A DNA stretch of 8,402 bases from Sediminibacterium ginsengisoli (GTDB lineage Bacteria > Bacteroidota > Bacteroidia > Chitinophagales > Chitinophagaceae): contig CALPSK010000027.1 in NCBI GenBank assembly GCA_943326215.1, positions 1 to 8,402 of the forward strand, in the 5' to 3' direction. Position 1 is the stretch's first letter. Each line of letters starts with the position of its first letter. A program made the translations under genes and the position numbers. A model generated the notes under the pieces. It was not told where the DNA came from and did no database searches. It saw nothing but the letters and a program-made list of their open reading frames with translations. Positions 1 through 7,448 of this stretch are shown one piece after another.

Positions 1-593
1 AGTCCCATCGTGACTGCGCTGATAAGCATTTGCCAGCCAATGGAATAATAGGCATTCATATTTATTTTATTCCTAGAAATAATAATAGATCCCACACTCC
101 AAGTAATCATGGCAAATAAAGATAAACCTACCCCTAATGCATAATGGGTGCCATGCACTAATAAAGAATCCTTATAAAAAATAAAGGCAATGCCCAGCAA
201 GCCTAATAACAAACCCATCATGGTTTGTGCGGTAATTTTTATGGCTTTAAAATAAAAACGTTCTATAAGTACTACCGATAAAGGGTAGAGCGCTGCAATT
301 AAGGAAGCAAGTCCACTGGTAATAAATTGTAAACCATATGTGGCAATCCCATTAGAAGAAACAAACATTAGAAAAGCCATGGGTATTAACCAAAGAAATT
401 GTTTTTTAGTAGGAAGGCCTTCCCCTCTTAATAAAAAAAAGCTAACATAAATACTGCCTCCTAGCAATTGACGAATACTGGCTAATTCAAAGGCAGGCAT
501 ATGCGATACACCCATCTTACTTGCCACCCAAGTAGTTCCCCATACAAGACTGGTAACGGTTAAGGCTAAGTAAGCTTTTTTTTGATGAGCCAT
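1..593 (-). CDS. EamA/DMT-family transporter, C-terminus cut by window edge
   Basis: Translating from the ATG at 593 down to the left edge gives 197 codons with no stop. The protein begins MAHQKKAYLALTVTSLVWGT and continues as repeated hydrophobic helices. This matches the drug/metabolite transporter superfamily, whose members usually have ten membrane helices in two EamA repeats and about 290-300 residues. Visible hallmarks are the N-terminal WGTTW (residues 18-22), the SIRQLLGG stretch near residues 39-46, and FITSGLASLIAALYPL near 86-101, typical of the first EamA repeat. The second repeat starts near residue 148 and is incomplete. Members export or import small metabolites across the inner membrane; the substrate here cannot be told. 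The start lies 10 bases after the purH stop, so the gene is probably co-transcribed with purH. A run of eight A occurs at codons 4-6. Family assignment is firm; function is not. Confidence 0.9.
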   Translation of the reverse strand, partial: MAHQKKAYLALTVTSLVWGTTWVASKMGVSHMPAFELASIRQLLGGSIYVSFFLLRGEGLPTKKQFLWLIPMAFLMFVSSNGIATYGLQFITSGLASLIAALYPLSVVLIERFYFKAIKITAQTMMGLLLGLLGIAFIFYKDSLLVHGTHYALGVGLSLFAMITWSVGSIIISRNKINMNAYYSIGWQMLISAVTMG

Positions 594-603
594 AAGACTT
601 GGC

Positions 604-2088
604 TTAATGTTTGAAATGTCTTTGTTCTGTCATCACCATAGCTAGTCCGTTGGCCATACAATAAGCCACGCTGTCTTTATCTCTTACAGATCCTCCTGGT
701 TGTATATAGGCTTCAATGCCTTCTTCATGCGCAATTCTTACGCAATCATCAAAAGGGAAAAAAGCATCGGAGGCCAATGCGGCTCCCTTTAAATCAAATT
801 TAAATTGTTTTGCTTTTTCAATGGCGTGACGAAGAGCGTCTACTCTGCTGGTTTGACCACAACCTTTACCCACTAATTGCGTATTTTTTATAAGTGCAAT
901 AGCGTTGCTCTTTAAATGCTTAGAAATAATATTTCCAAAAATTAAATCTTCTTTCTCTTTTTCAGTGCAAGGTCTTGCGCCTACCTCTTCCCATTTGCTA
1001 TAATTCCCATTGTCTAAACCTTGTTCTAAAGTTCCGTTAAGGATAGATTTTTTTTGAGTAGGATTAAAACTTTGTTCATTTTTTAATTCAAGTAAGATTC
1101 TATTTTTCTTAGCCGTTAAAATAACCAAAGCAGCAGGATCAAAGCCTGGCGCTATTAAGACTTCAAAGAAAATTTCTTGAATAGCTTCTGCAGTAGCCAG
1201 ATCCACTATTGCATTGGTAACGAGCACACCCCCAAAGGCACTTTCAGGATCACCTGCCAAGGCTGCCTGCCAACTATCAAATACATTATTTCTTTTAGCC
1301 ACACCACAAACATTGGTATGTTTAATAATAGCAAAACTCGTTAAAGGTAAATCTGCAATTAAGGCAATGGCAGCGTCTACATCTACTAAATTATTATAAG
1401 ATAATTCCTTGCCATGTAATTGTGTAAACCAATCCTCTAATTTTCCATAAAAAGTAGCTACCTGATGTGGATTCTCTCCATATCTTAAAACTTTGCCAGT
1501 CGTAGGGTTGAAATAATTACTAATAGCTATATCATAATGCATGACTACTTCAAAAGCCTTAGCAGCAAAGGACTTTCTTTGCTCAATCGTAGTCGTTCCT
1601 TTTTGGTCTATTAGTATTTGATTCAATTTCGAGTAATCGTCTTTAGCGGCAATGACCACTAAGTCCCTGAAATTTTTACCAGCCGCTCTAATCATAGAAG
1701 GCCCACCAATATCAATTTTTTCTATAATTAATTTTTCTTCGTCGGTACTTTTTAATGTTTCTTCAAAAGGGTATAAGTCTACAATCACTAAATCTAAAGC
1801 AGGAATTTTATATTGCCCCATTTCTTTCAAGTCTTGCTGCTCATATCTTCTACCTAAAATGCCGCCAAAAATAGAAGGGTGTAAGGTTTTTACTCTTCCT
1901 CCTAAAATAGAAGGGTAACCCGTTACGGTTTCCACTCCTATACAAGGAATACCTAATTCTTCAATGAATTGTTGTGTACCACCGGTAGAATAGATGGTAA
2001 TATTTAAGGCATGTAGGGTTTTAGCAAGTGGGGCTAAACCGTCTTTGTAAAAAACTGAAATTAAGGCTGATTGTATTTTCTTTTCCAT
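604..2088 (-). CDS. purH: Bifunctional AICAR transformylase / IMP cyclohydrolase PurH
   Basis: PurH catalyses the last two steps of de novo purine synthesis in the cytoplasm: formylation of AICAR with 10-formyl-THF, then ring closure to IMP. The 494-residue product is close to the usual 500-530. The N-terminal cyclohydrolase domain (about 1-195) shows YSTGGT (33-38), VTGYPSILGGRVKTLHPSIF (55-74), VDLYPF (103-108) and IDIGGPSMIRAAGKN (125-139). The transformylase domain follows with RYGENPHQ (202-209), the catalytic Lys-His pair at 256-257 in KHTNVCGVA, DPESAFGG (280-287), LASDAFFPFDD (438-448) and the C-terminal RHFKH. I chose the ATG at 2088 because MEKKIQSALISVF is the standard family N-terminus. 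A TTG at 2232 opens the frame further, but that extension overlaps comEC and resembles nothing in the family. The gene starts 53 bases after comEC ends. KHTNVCG has Val where many homologues have Pro, probably lineage variation. All key motifs are intact. Confidence 0.97.
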   Translation of the reverse strand: MEKKIQSALISVFYKDGLAPLAKTLHALNITIYSTGGTQQFIEELGIPCIGVETVTGYPSILGGRVKTLHPSIFGGILGRRYEQQDLKEMGQYKIPALDLVIVDLYPFEETLKSTDEEKLIIEKIDIGGPSMIRAAGKNFRDLVVIAAKDDYSKLNQILIDQKGTTTIEQRKSFAAKAFEVVMHYDIAISNYFNPTTGKVLRYGENPHQVATFYGKLEDWFTQLHGKELSYNNLVDVDAAIALIADLPLTSFAIIKHTNVCGVAKRNNVFDSWQAALAGDPESAFGGVLVTNAIVDLATAEAIQEIFFEVLIAPGFDPAALVILTAKKNRILLELKNEQSFNPTQKKSILNGTLEQGLDNGNYSKWEEVGARPCTEKEKEDLIFGNIISKHLKSNAIALIKNTQLVGKGCGQTSRVDALRHAIEKAKQFKFDLKGAALASDAFFPFDDCVRIAHEEGIEAYIQPGGSVRDKDSVAYCMANGLAMVMTEQRHFKH

Positions 2089-2091
2089 AAG

Positions 2092-2099
2092 CAAAGGTA
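2092..2099 (-). promoter_or_regulatory. Possible Bacteroidota -7 element before purH
   Basis: The minus strand reads TACCTTTG, an exact match to the TAnnTTTG -7 consensus of Bacteroidota promoters. It ends only three bases before the purH ATG, so a transcript started here would be essentially leaderless. No TTG-type -33 element is seen 19-21 bases upstream. An AAAAGGAGG sequence at 2117-2125 resembles a Shine-Dalgarno site but is about 30 bases from the start, too far to serve it. Only a weak call. Confidence 0.25.
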
Positions 2100-2141
2100 A
2101 GCCCTTCTTATTTTTTGCCTCCTTTTGCTTTTCCACAAAAA

Positions 2142-3518
2142 TTAGACTAGACTGAATAACTTTAGCAAACAAAAGATGCAAAAGATACCCAAAATATAGA
2201 CCAACCATTTTGCCTTTTTTGTATACAGCCAAGCATAGATTAATAGTAGCGCCAAGTAGTATAGAACTACTTGGTCTAGGCCAAAAGAAATGATTAAGGG
2301 GCGATTAATAGGCAGGGCATCTAAATGGCTAATGGCTTTATTCATAGCAATTATATATTTTTCAATTATAAGCCCCCCTAATTGAGGAAGCTTCATTATA
2401 GGTGGGGTGATGACTAAGATGGCTAATGCATATAAAAGAAGGGTACTTAAGGGTACCATGATAAAATTACTAATGAGTACCAAGGAGGCTAGTTGGTGAA
2501 AATGAAATAGCAAAATAGGTAGGGTAGTTAATTGTGCTGCTATACTCATGCAAACATTATTCCATAAAAAAATAAAGAAAGGGTTATCCATGGGTATCAT
2601 TTTATTGAATAAAGGAACTAGTAAATGAATGCCAATGACAGCAGCATAAGATAATTGTAAACCTATATTCTCTAAATTTTTTATATCAAATAATAATAAA
2701 ATTAAAACACCCCCTGCCACCACATTTAAAGTATATGAACTAGCCCCTAAAAATTTGCCAATATAGTATATACTAAAAAATACAGCTGCCCTTAGAATGG
2801 AAGGGCTTGCGAAAGCCATTAGGGTATAGGTCCAAACAAAACTTAGCACAATGGTAAGTTCTATTAGGGTAAAAAATTTATTACGAGGTAGCCAAAGCGT
2901 AATGCGTAAAATATTTTTAAATATAATTTCAAGATGCATACCACTAATAGCTATTATATGAATAATGCCTAGTTGTCTGTAAGCATTTATGATTTCTTTA
3001 TTCGCATTGTTTTTGACACCCAATAATAAAGATTGCGCAAAGGCATTGGCTTCATCAGATTTTATAGTAATATTTATTTTATGGATGACTGCATTTCTAC
3101 AAAAGGCAATCCATTTTTCGGGATAAGGTATTTGAAATAAATTTTTATCATGGGTTATAAAAAATAATAAAATACCCCAGCTAAAAAGTATAAGGTATAT
3201 AGATAGGCCTTCTATAATTTTTATATTAGGAAGAAGTATAGTAAGTCTATTGGAATGGGCTCTAGTAATAATAGTAGAAGGAGTACTAGGGTAGATAGGT
3301 GTATGTATACCAGGCTGATTAGTAGGATGAATCTTAGAGCGACTCATAATGAATTGTAACAAAACCAATGACAATATCAATAAATAACTAGCCTCTCTAA
3401 TGCTTAGTACGATTAGCTCTTGTACAAGTAGCTTTGCAAAAATAAGGCCTGCTAATAAGAGGCTAGCTATAAATAATAGGGGATGGGCTGCTCTGAAATG
3501 CTGAGGAGATTTTTCCAT
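2142..3518 (-). CDS. comEC: Short ComEC/Rec2-type DNA uptake channel protein
   Basis: ComEC forms the inner-membrane channel that passes single-stranded DNA into the cytoplasm during natural transformation. This 458-residue, very hydrophobic protein carries the Competence-domain signatures: an ALLLG-like SLLLGVK (163-169), AYRQLGIIHIIAISGMH (179-195), SPSILRA (238-244), GLQLSYAAVIGI (286-297), and QLTTLPILLFHFHQL followed by NFIMVPLS (329-358). Two N-terminal helices (about 11-32 and 43-58) come first. Then a Pro/Thr/Ser-rich linker (61-100) and another helix (103-122) stand where ComEC normally carries the soluble OB-fold domain (DUF4131 region). There is no room for that fold. The C-terminus ends in membrane helices with no metallo-beta-lactamase domain; some homologues in this phylum also lack that domain. 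At 458 residues it is well below the usual 650-800. The start is fixed by an in-frame stop at 3540-3542 on its upstream side. Family is clear; full activity is uncertain. Confidence 0.87.
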   Translation of the reverse strand: MEKSPQHFRAAHPLLFIASLLLAGLIFAKLLVQELIVLSIREASYLLILSLVLLQFIMSRSKIHPTNQPGIHTPIYPSTPSTIITRAHSNRLTILLPNIKIIEGLSIYLILFSWGILLFFITHDKNLFQIPYPEKWIAFCRNAVIHKINITIKSDEANAFAQSLLLGVKNNANKEIINAYRQLGIIHIIAISGMHLEIIFKNILRITLWLPRNKFFTLIELTIVLSFVWTYTLMAFASPSILRAAVFFSIYYIGKFLGASSYTLNVVAGGVLILLLFDIKNLENIGLQLSYAAVIGIHLLVPLFNKMIPMDNPFFIFLWNNVCMSIAAQLTTLPILLFHFHQLASLVLISNFIMVPLSTLLLYALAILVITPPIMKLPQLGGLIIEKYIIAMNKAISHLDALPINRPLIISFGLDQVVLYYLALLLIYAWLYTKKAKWLVYILGIFCIFCLLKLFSLV

Positions 3519-3596
3519 GCAGCATTCTAGCTCATTTTTTTAATTCTTTTGATGCGGTAAATACGCTATTTCTAATTTCTTAGAACTATTAATTGA

Positions 3597-4298
3597 CTAG
3601 GTGCCAATTAAAAAAATAACTAATTTTTTATGCAGGTCTGGCAATTTTGCCTTCCAGTCTGCCATGCTAGCTGTAACAATAGATTCTGTAGGCCCCGTAA
3701 TATCCACCCCAATACATAATTTTGTTTGGGGCTTGCAAGTATTTAAAATAGTTTCTAGTAATTGATTATTGCGATAAGGGGTTTCGATAAACAACTGTGT
3801 ACAATTTCTTTGAATGGCATCGGCCTCCAATGCTTGAATTTTTTTCTTTCTTTCTGTTACATCAATGGGTAAATAACCATGAAACTGAAACAAGTTACCA
3901 TTCATGCCACTAGCCATTAAGGAAAGCAGAATAGAAGAAGGCCCCGTATAAGGTTTAATGGTAGCGCCCATTTCCTGCGCAGCGGCCACTAATAGTTGTC
4001 CAGGATCGGCAATGCCTGCGCAGCCCGCTTCAGAAATAATGCCAATATTTTTTCCTTGCTTCAGTAAATCCTTAAAGGCCTTTATTTGTTCGGCCTCCAC
4101 TTTGTGAATAGGATACCATATATAGTTATCAATCACCATTTCCTTCCATAACTTTTTGAAAAAGCGCCTTGCAGTTTTTTCTTCTTCCACAAAAAAGGCG
4201 TCACACCCCTCAATCCATTTTACGACATCAGTAGGCAAGGCCTCCCAGCCTTCTTCATGTAAAATCATGGGTAGTAAAAAAACTTTTCCTTGGCTCAT
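3597..4298 (-). CDS. RsmI-family SAM-dependent methyltransferase (tetrapyrrole methylase fold)
   Basis: The 233-residue protein belongs to the tetrapyrrole-methylase fold family that includes RsmI, the 16S rRNA C1402 ribose 2'-O-methyltransferase. Visible features are the N-terminal strand GKVFLLPMIL (4-13), VEEEKTARRFFKKL (37-50) at the position of RsmI's EDTR region, the SAM-site loop SEAGCAGIADPG (89-100, compare SDAGTPxxSDPG in RsmI), TGPSS (118-122), FHGYLP (139-144) and ETPYR (172-176). The N-terminus differs from true RsmI, which begins with LYxVxTPIGN. It resembles the second RsmI-like methylase that Bacteroidota commonly carry and whose substrate I do not know. I therefore give no symbol. 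Its ATG overlaps the stop of the upstream EI24 gene by one base, so translation is probably coupled. A 78-base gap, the longest in the window, follows before comEC. The product is likely cytoplasmic; an rRNA substrate is only inferred from family. Confidence 0.88.
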   Translation of the reverse strand: MSQGKVFLLPMILHEEGWEALPTDVVKWIEGCDAFFVEEEKTARRFFKKLWKEMVIDNYIWYPIHKVEAEQIKAFKDLLKQGKNIGIISEAGCAGIADPGQLLVAAAQEMGATIKPYTGPSSILLSLMASGMNGNLFQFHGYLPIDVTERKKKIQALEADAIQRNCTQLFIETPYRNNQLLETILNTCKPQTKLCIGVDITGPTESIVTASMADWKAKLPDLHKKLVIFLIGT

Positions 4299-4300
4299 TA
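4296..4300 (-). other. TAATG stop-start overlap, EI24 gene to methylase gene
   Basis: On the minus strand the TAA that ends the EI24 gene (4300-4298) shares its last A with the ATG of the methylase gene (4298-4296). This arrangement usually means that a terminating ribosome re-initiates on the next gene, linking the output of the two. It also shows that both genes share one transcript. Confidence 0.85.
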
Positions 4301-5059
4301 TGCTTTGTCTTTAAGTTCTTGTGTATTTAATTGTGCTGCGATAAGTGAATAAAAGGGGGCGGTAATCCAACCTATAATTGGTAATAGGTGCATCATATAA
4401 AATAATAGTCCATTACCAATCGGCAAACCCTTGTGGTTATTGACATAGCTGGCCGTGGCTACTTTATTTTGTTTTTCTGTGGCTAGTCCATAATCAAGCA
4501 TAGCATAGCCAAAGAAATAACATTCTAATATAATAGTAAAAAAAGGAGTGAACCATCCTACAATGGGTAAAGTACAAATAATGATTATGGGAATAAGGTA
4601 AACCGTTTGCCATAATAAATTAGTGACATTCAATAACCATGCCCTTAGTACTAATTTTTGATAGGCTTTTCTATTAAATGTAAAGACTTCGTTTTTATTG
4701 ATGGCTTCAATACGTAAATGAAAATAAGAGAAGTAGGGTGCAAATAAAAACAAAAATAAATATTTGAATAAGGCAAAGTAAAACAAGAGTAAAGTAAACC
4801 ACAACCAAAAACTTCCCATGGTGATAAAAAAGCCAATTAAATCGCTGCTTAAATTATCTATCCAAGACTTTAATCCAGTTTTTAAAATAATAGCTTCAAT
4901 AAAAAAACTGGAAGACTGACTAAAATAATTCATACCTACTAAAAACAAATAAGCATAGATAATACCGGGTATGATCATCCACTTCCACAACTTATGTTGA
5001 AGAATAAAACGGTGTGCGGTAAAATAGGCACGGATGGCTAGAATGAGTTCTTTAAGCAA
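4298..5059 (-). CDS. EI24 domain-containing (CysZ-like) membrane protein
   Basis: The 253-residue protein is strongly hydrophobic with membrane segments near residues 27-45, 74-95, 97-113, 138-163, 165-188 and 215-242. It matches the EI24/CysZ family: AHRFILQHKLWKWMIIPGII (15-34) near the N-terminus, FGYAMLDY (183-190), then an NHKG...IGNGLLFYMM segment (208-223) and PIIGWITAPFYSLIAA (227-242). CysZ of E. coli takes up sulfate, but no cysteine-synthesis gene lies nearby, so the substrate is unknown. There is no in-frame ATG before residue 28, and an upstream in-frame stop lies at 5072-5074. A TTG start at 5059 is chosen because the conserved N-terminal segment would otherwise be lost. An out-of-frame ATG lies at 5064. 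A near-match to a -7 element, TATCTTTAG, lies at 5080-5072 but lacks the exact consensus. The gene follows upp by 46 bases and overlaps the methylase by one base. Confidence 0.86.
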   Translation of the reverse strand: MLKELILAIRAYFTAHRFILQHKLWKWMIIPGIIYAYLFLVGMNYFSQSSSFFIEAIILKTGLKSWIDNLSSDLIGFFITMGSFWLWFTLLLFYFALFKYLFLFLFAPYFSYFHLRIEAINKNEVFTFNRKAYQKLVLRAWLLNVTNLLWQTVYLIPIIIICTLPIVGWFTPFFTIILECYFFGYAMLDYGLATEKQNKVATASYVNNHKGLPIGNGLLFYMMHLLPIIGWITAPFYSLIAAQLNTQELKDKA

Positions 5060-5105
5060 ATCATAGTTTTGCTAAAGATACGAACTAGTCTTAATCTAGA
5101 AGGGA

Positions 5106-5759
5106 TTAGGATTGCATTTTAGTGCCAAAGGCAAGATCGCCCGCGTCACCAAGGCCTGGAATAATATAGCTTTTATCGTTGAGGGTTTCGTCAATATCTC
5201 CACACCAAATAGGAATCTCTTTCCCCAGTGCAGCTTGAACCTTTTCAATACCTTCCTTGCTCGCTATAGCTACTACAATATGTATTTCCTTAGGTTTGTA
5301 AATTTTTGTAAGTGCATGAATAGTTTGTATCAAAGAAGCGCCAGTGGCCAACATGGGGTCGGAAACAATTAAAATTCTATTATTCAAATCGGGGCAGCTT
5401 AAGTATTCAATACTTATTTCAAAACTTCCATTGTCGTGGTGTTTGCGATAGGCCGAAATAAAAGCATTATCGGCTTTATCAAAATAGTTTAACATGCCTT
5501 GGTGCAAGGGCAGTCCAGCTCTTAATATAGTAGCAAGTACGGGTTGTTCTAATAATACTTTTGATTCATGAACGCCTAATGGAGTTTTAGTGGCCTGTAT
5601 TTTGGAAGGCATCAGCTTACTCATTTCATAAGCGGCTACTTCACCAATTCTTTCTAAGTTTCTTCTAAAACGCATTCTGTCATTTTGAACATTGACATCT
5701 CTTAATTCAGCAATCCAGTTGCTCATTAAACTATGTTTCTCGCTTAAATGATGTACCAT
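5106..5759 (-). CDS. upp: Uracil phosphoribosyltransferase
   Basis: Upp converts uracil and PRPP to UMP plus pyrophosphate in the cytoplasm, the main pyrimidine salvage step. The 217-residue product is of normal family length. The family motifs are visible: AELRDVNVQNDRMRFRRNLE (17-36), LRAGLPLHQG (79-88), the PRPP-binding loop ILIVSDPMLATGAS (129-142) and the uracil-site segment YIIPGLGDAGDLAFGTK (198-214). I chose the ATG at 5759 because MVHHLSE is the usual N-terminus in this phylum; a TTG 18 bases upstream would add six lysine-rich residues. The leader is A-rich without a Shine-Dalgarno site, as is common in Bacteroidota. The gene follows ade by 39 bases, so two base-salvage enzymes sit side by side. 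All catalytic motifs appear intact. Confidence 0.96.
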   Translation of the reverse strand: MVHHLSEKHSLMSNWIAELRDVNVQNDRMRFRRNLERIGEVAAYEMSKLMPSKIQATKTPLGVHESKVLLEQPVLATILRAGLPLHQGMLNYFDKADNAFISAYRKHHDNGSFEISIEYLSCPDLNNRILIVSDPMLATGASLIQTIHALTKIYKPKEIHIVVAIASKEGIEKVQAALGKEIPIWCGDIDETLNDKSYIIPGLGDAGDLAFGTKMQS

Positions 5760-5774
5760 GTTTTCTATTTTTTT

Positions 5775-5782
5775 CAAATTTA
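5775..5782 (-). promoter_or_regulatory. Possible Bacteroidota -7 element before upp
   Basis: The minus strand reads TAAATTTG, an exact fit to TAnnTTTG, ending 15 bases before the upp ATG and lying in the 39-base gap after ade. That spacing would give a short leader. No clear TTG -33 box is present 19-21 bases upstream, where the sequence is simply AT-rich. In such AT-rich DNA the match could be chance. Confidence 0.3.
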
Positions 5783-5798
5783 AGTTTCTTTTCCTATT

Positions 5799-7433
5799 TT
5801 AAAATAATTTAAAACCATCGCCGTCAAAAAGGCCCTTATCGCTCAATTTAAGATGCGGAATTACTAGTAAGGCCATAAAGCTAAGTGTCATAAAGGGAGA
5901 GCCCAGGCCTGATCCCAAGCTTTTTGCCATTAGATCAATAGCAGTATAATCGGCAGCCACTTTATAAGGATCTTCTAAGCTCATAAGCCCAGCCACTGGC
6001 AGCCCCAATACTTTCGTTTCATTACTATTTACACAGCTAATACCTCCTTGCTCTTTAATGACAAGATTGATGGCTTTTACAATATCGGCATCAGATACAC
6101 CCACGGCTATAATATTATGACTATCATGAGCTACTGTTGATGCAATGGCTCCATTTTTAAAACCAAAGTTTTTGATAAAGGCTATTTTAGGGGCAGCTGC
6201 ATAGTACCTATTGTAGACCACCATTTTTAAAACATCTGATTCGGTATTGGAAATTATTTTATCTCCTTCCAGCTTTGGACTTAACCATAATTTATTTGTG
6301 ATAAGCTGGCCATCAATGGCTTCAATAACAGCCATCTTTCCTTCTTGCTGTGGATATTCATCTAAACTAATTTGAATATTTTTTTCTTGAATACTTGCTG
6401 CATCAAATTTATTAATGGCTTTTTCATTCACTGCTTCAATAAATGATTTTCCATTTTCTGCCACTAAGTTTCCCTTAATATAAGTTTGATTTACTTTAAA
6501 AGAGACTAGGTTATCAAGTACAATAAAATTAGCGGCATCACCCACTTGCATTTTACCTGTAGGTAATTTATAATGGTCCACTGGGTTTATGCAGGCAGCT
6601 CTTAAAACTAGCATGGGGTCAATACCCTTTGCTACTGCGCGTGCGCATAAACTATTGATATGTCCTTCTACTAAACTATCTGGATGTTTATCATCACTAC
6701 AAAGCATGATCATAGAAGGATGGTCCTCGATTAATTCATAGAGTGCTTCAAAATTTTTAGCAGCACTACCTTCTCGAATTAAGATTTTCATCCCATGTTC
6801 TAATTTATCTAAGGCCTCTTCTATGGTGAAACATTCATGATCGGTACTAATACCTGCTTCAATATATTTTTTAGCATCCTCCCCTCTAAGGCCAGGAGCG
6901 TGCCCATCCACAGGCTTACCAATTTTATGTGCAGTCGCTATTTTTTTCATCACTTCTTCATCTTTACATAAAACGCCAGGGAAATTCATCATCTCACTTA
7001 AGTAATAAATATCGGGGTTAGCTAATAAAGTACTTACTTGATCGCTATTGATTGCAGCACCTGCTGTTTCAAAAACAGTGGCAGGCACACAGCTGGGTGC
7101 ACCAAAGAAAAAATGAAAAGGAACCTTTTTGCCATTATCAATCATATACTGCACCCCTTCCATACCACATACATTGGCAATTTCATGAGGATCACTGATG
7201 GTTCCAATGGTGCCATGGGTAACGGCTAATCGAGCAAAAGAGCTAGGAATTAGCATACTACTTTCAATATGCACATGGGCGTCTATAAAGCCAGGTAGTA
7301 AATACTGCATAGGGGCATTCACATTGGACTCAATGGACTCAATGATGCCATTTTTTACAGTAATAGTAGCAGGGTAGATATGCTTTTTAAGTATATCTAC
7401 ATATTGACCTGAAATGGAAAAGGAATTGCCCAT
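5799..7433 (-). CDS. ade: Adenine deaminase (amidohydrolase superfamily, bacterial Ade type)
   Basis: Ade hydrolyses adenine to hypoxanthine and ammonia, feeding purine salvage in the cytoplasm. The 544-residue length fits the bacterial Ade family, a metal-dependent amidohydrolase unrelated to the adenosine-deaminase-like adenine deaminases of fungi. The motifs run in order: [16 protein letters not shown] (46-61) with the HxH metal ligands at 53 and 55, SDPHEIANV (80-88), [10 protein letters not shown] (145-154), DGHAPGLRG (176-184), STDHECF (196-202), [10 protein letters not shown] (245-254) with the candidate catalytic Asp, and [10 protein letters not shown] (298-307). The C-terminal Ade-specific domain includes [18 protein letters not shown] (428-445) and a GLMS segment (482-485). 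The start at 7433 gives MGNSFSISG; it lies 15 bases after the DUF5916 stop, so the two are probably co-transcribed although unrelated in role. Upp follows by 39 bases. No damage is visible. Confidence 0.96.
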   Translation of the reverse strand: MGNSFSISGQYVDILKKHIYPATITVKNGIIESIESNVNAPMQYLLPGFIDAHVHIESSMLIPSSFARLAVTHGTIGTISDPHEIANVCGMEGVQYMIDNGKKVPFHFFFGAPSCVPATVFETAGAAINSDQVSTLLANPDIYYLSEMMNFPGVLCKDEEVMKKIATAHKIGKPVDGHAPGLRGEDAKKYIEAGISTDHECFTIEEALDKLEHGMKILIREGSAAKNFEALYELIEDHPSMIMLCSDDKHPDSLVEGHINSLCARAVAKGIDPMLVLRAACINPVDHYKLPTGKMQVGDAANFIVLDNLVSFKVNQTYIKGNLVAENGKSFIEAVNEKAINKFDAASIQEKNIQISLDEYPQQEGKMAVIEAIDGQLITNKLWLSPKLEGDKIISNTESDVLKMVVYNRYYAAAPKIAFIKNFGFKNGAIASTVAHDSHNIIAVGVSDADIVKAINLVIKEQGGISCVNSNETKVLGLPVAGLMSLEDPYKVAADYTAIDLMAKSLGSGLGSPFMTLSFMALLVIPHLKLSDKGLFDGDGFKLF

Positions 7434-7448
7434 ACGTTTAATTTGCTA

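Noticed and set aside
576..583. Run of eight A (minus strand) at codons 4-6 of the transporter gene as a phase-variation tract
   Set aside because: Eight-base A/T runs are expected in AT-rich DNA; another lies at 433-440 in the same gene, and nothing indicates length variation.
1868..1913. Twelve-base direct repeat AAAATAGAAGGG, two copies in purH
   Set aside because: It encodes the similar PSILGG and PSIFGG peptides of a conserved IMP cyclohydrolase loop, so protein sequence explains it.
1214..1918. Plus-strand open frames of 61 and 88 codons inside purH
   Set aside because: They lie antisense to a well-conserved gene, and their products show no recognisable domain; they are shadows of the purH frame.
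2089..2232. N-terminal extension of PurH from a TTG at 2232
   Set aside because: It overlaps the comEC coding region, matches no PurH N-terminus, and the ATG at 2088 gives the standard family start.
3519..3596. GCG...CGC mini-hairpin in the gap before comEC as a terminator or regulator
   Set aside because: The stem has three base pairs, too weak to support a call; no TAnnTTTG motif was found in the gap either.
4651..4836. Minus-strand 61-codon frame inside the EI24 gene
   Set aside because: It is an alternative frame of a clear membrane-protein gene and has no start signal or family features of its own.
5060..5105. CTAG...CTAG inverted repeat between upp and the EI24 gene as a terminator
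   Set aside because: The stem is only four base pairs, AT-rich overall, and has no U-tract in the right place.
5112..5372. Plus-strand 86-codon frame inside upp
   Set aside because: It is antisense to conserved Upp motifs and shows no independent coding features.
7038..7229. Plus-strand 63-codon frame inside ade
   Set aside because: It is antisense to conserved amidohydrolase motifs and low in plausibility.
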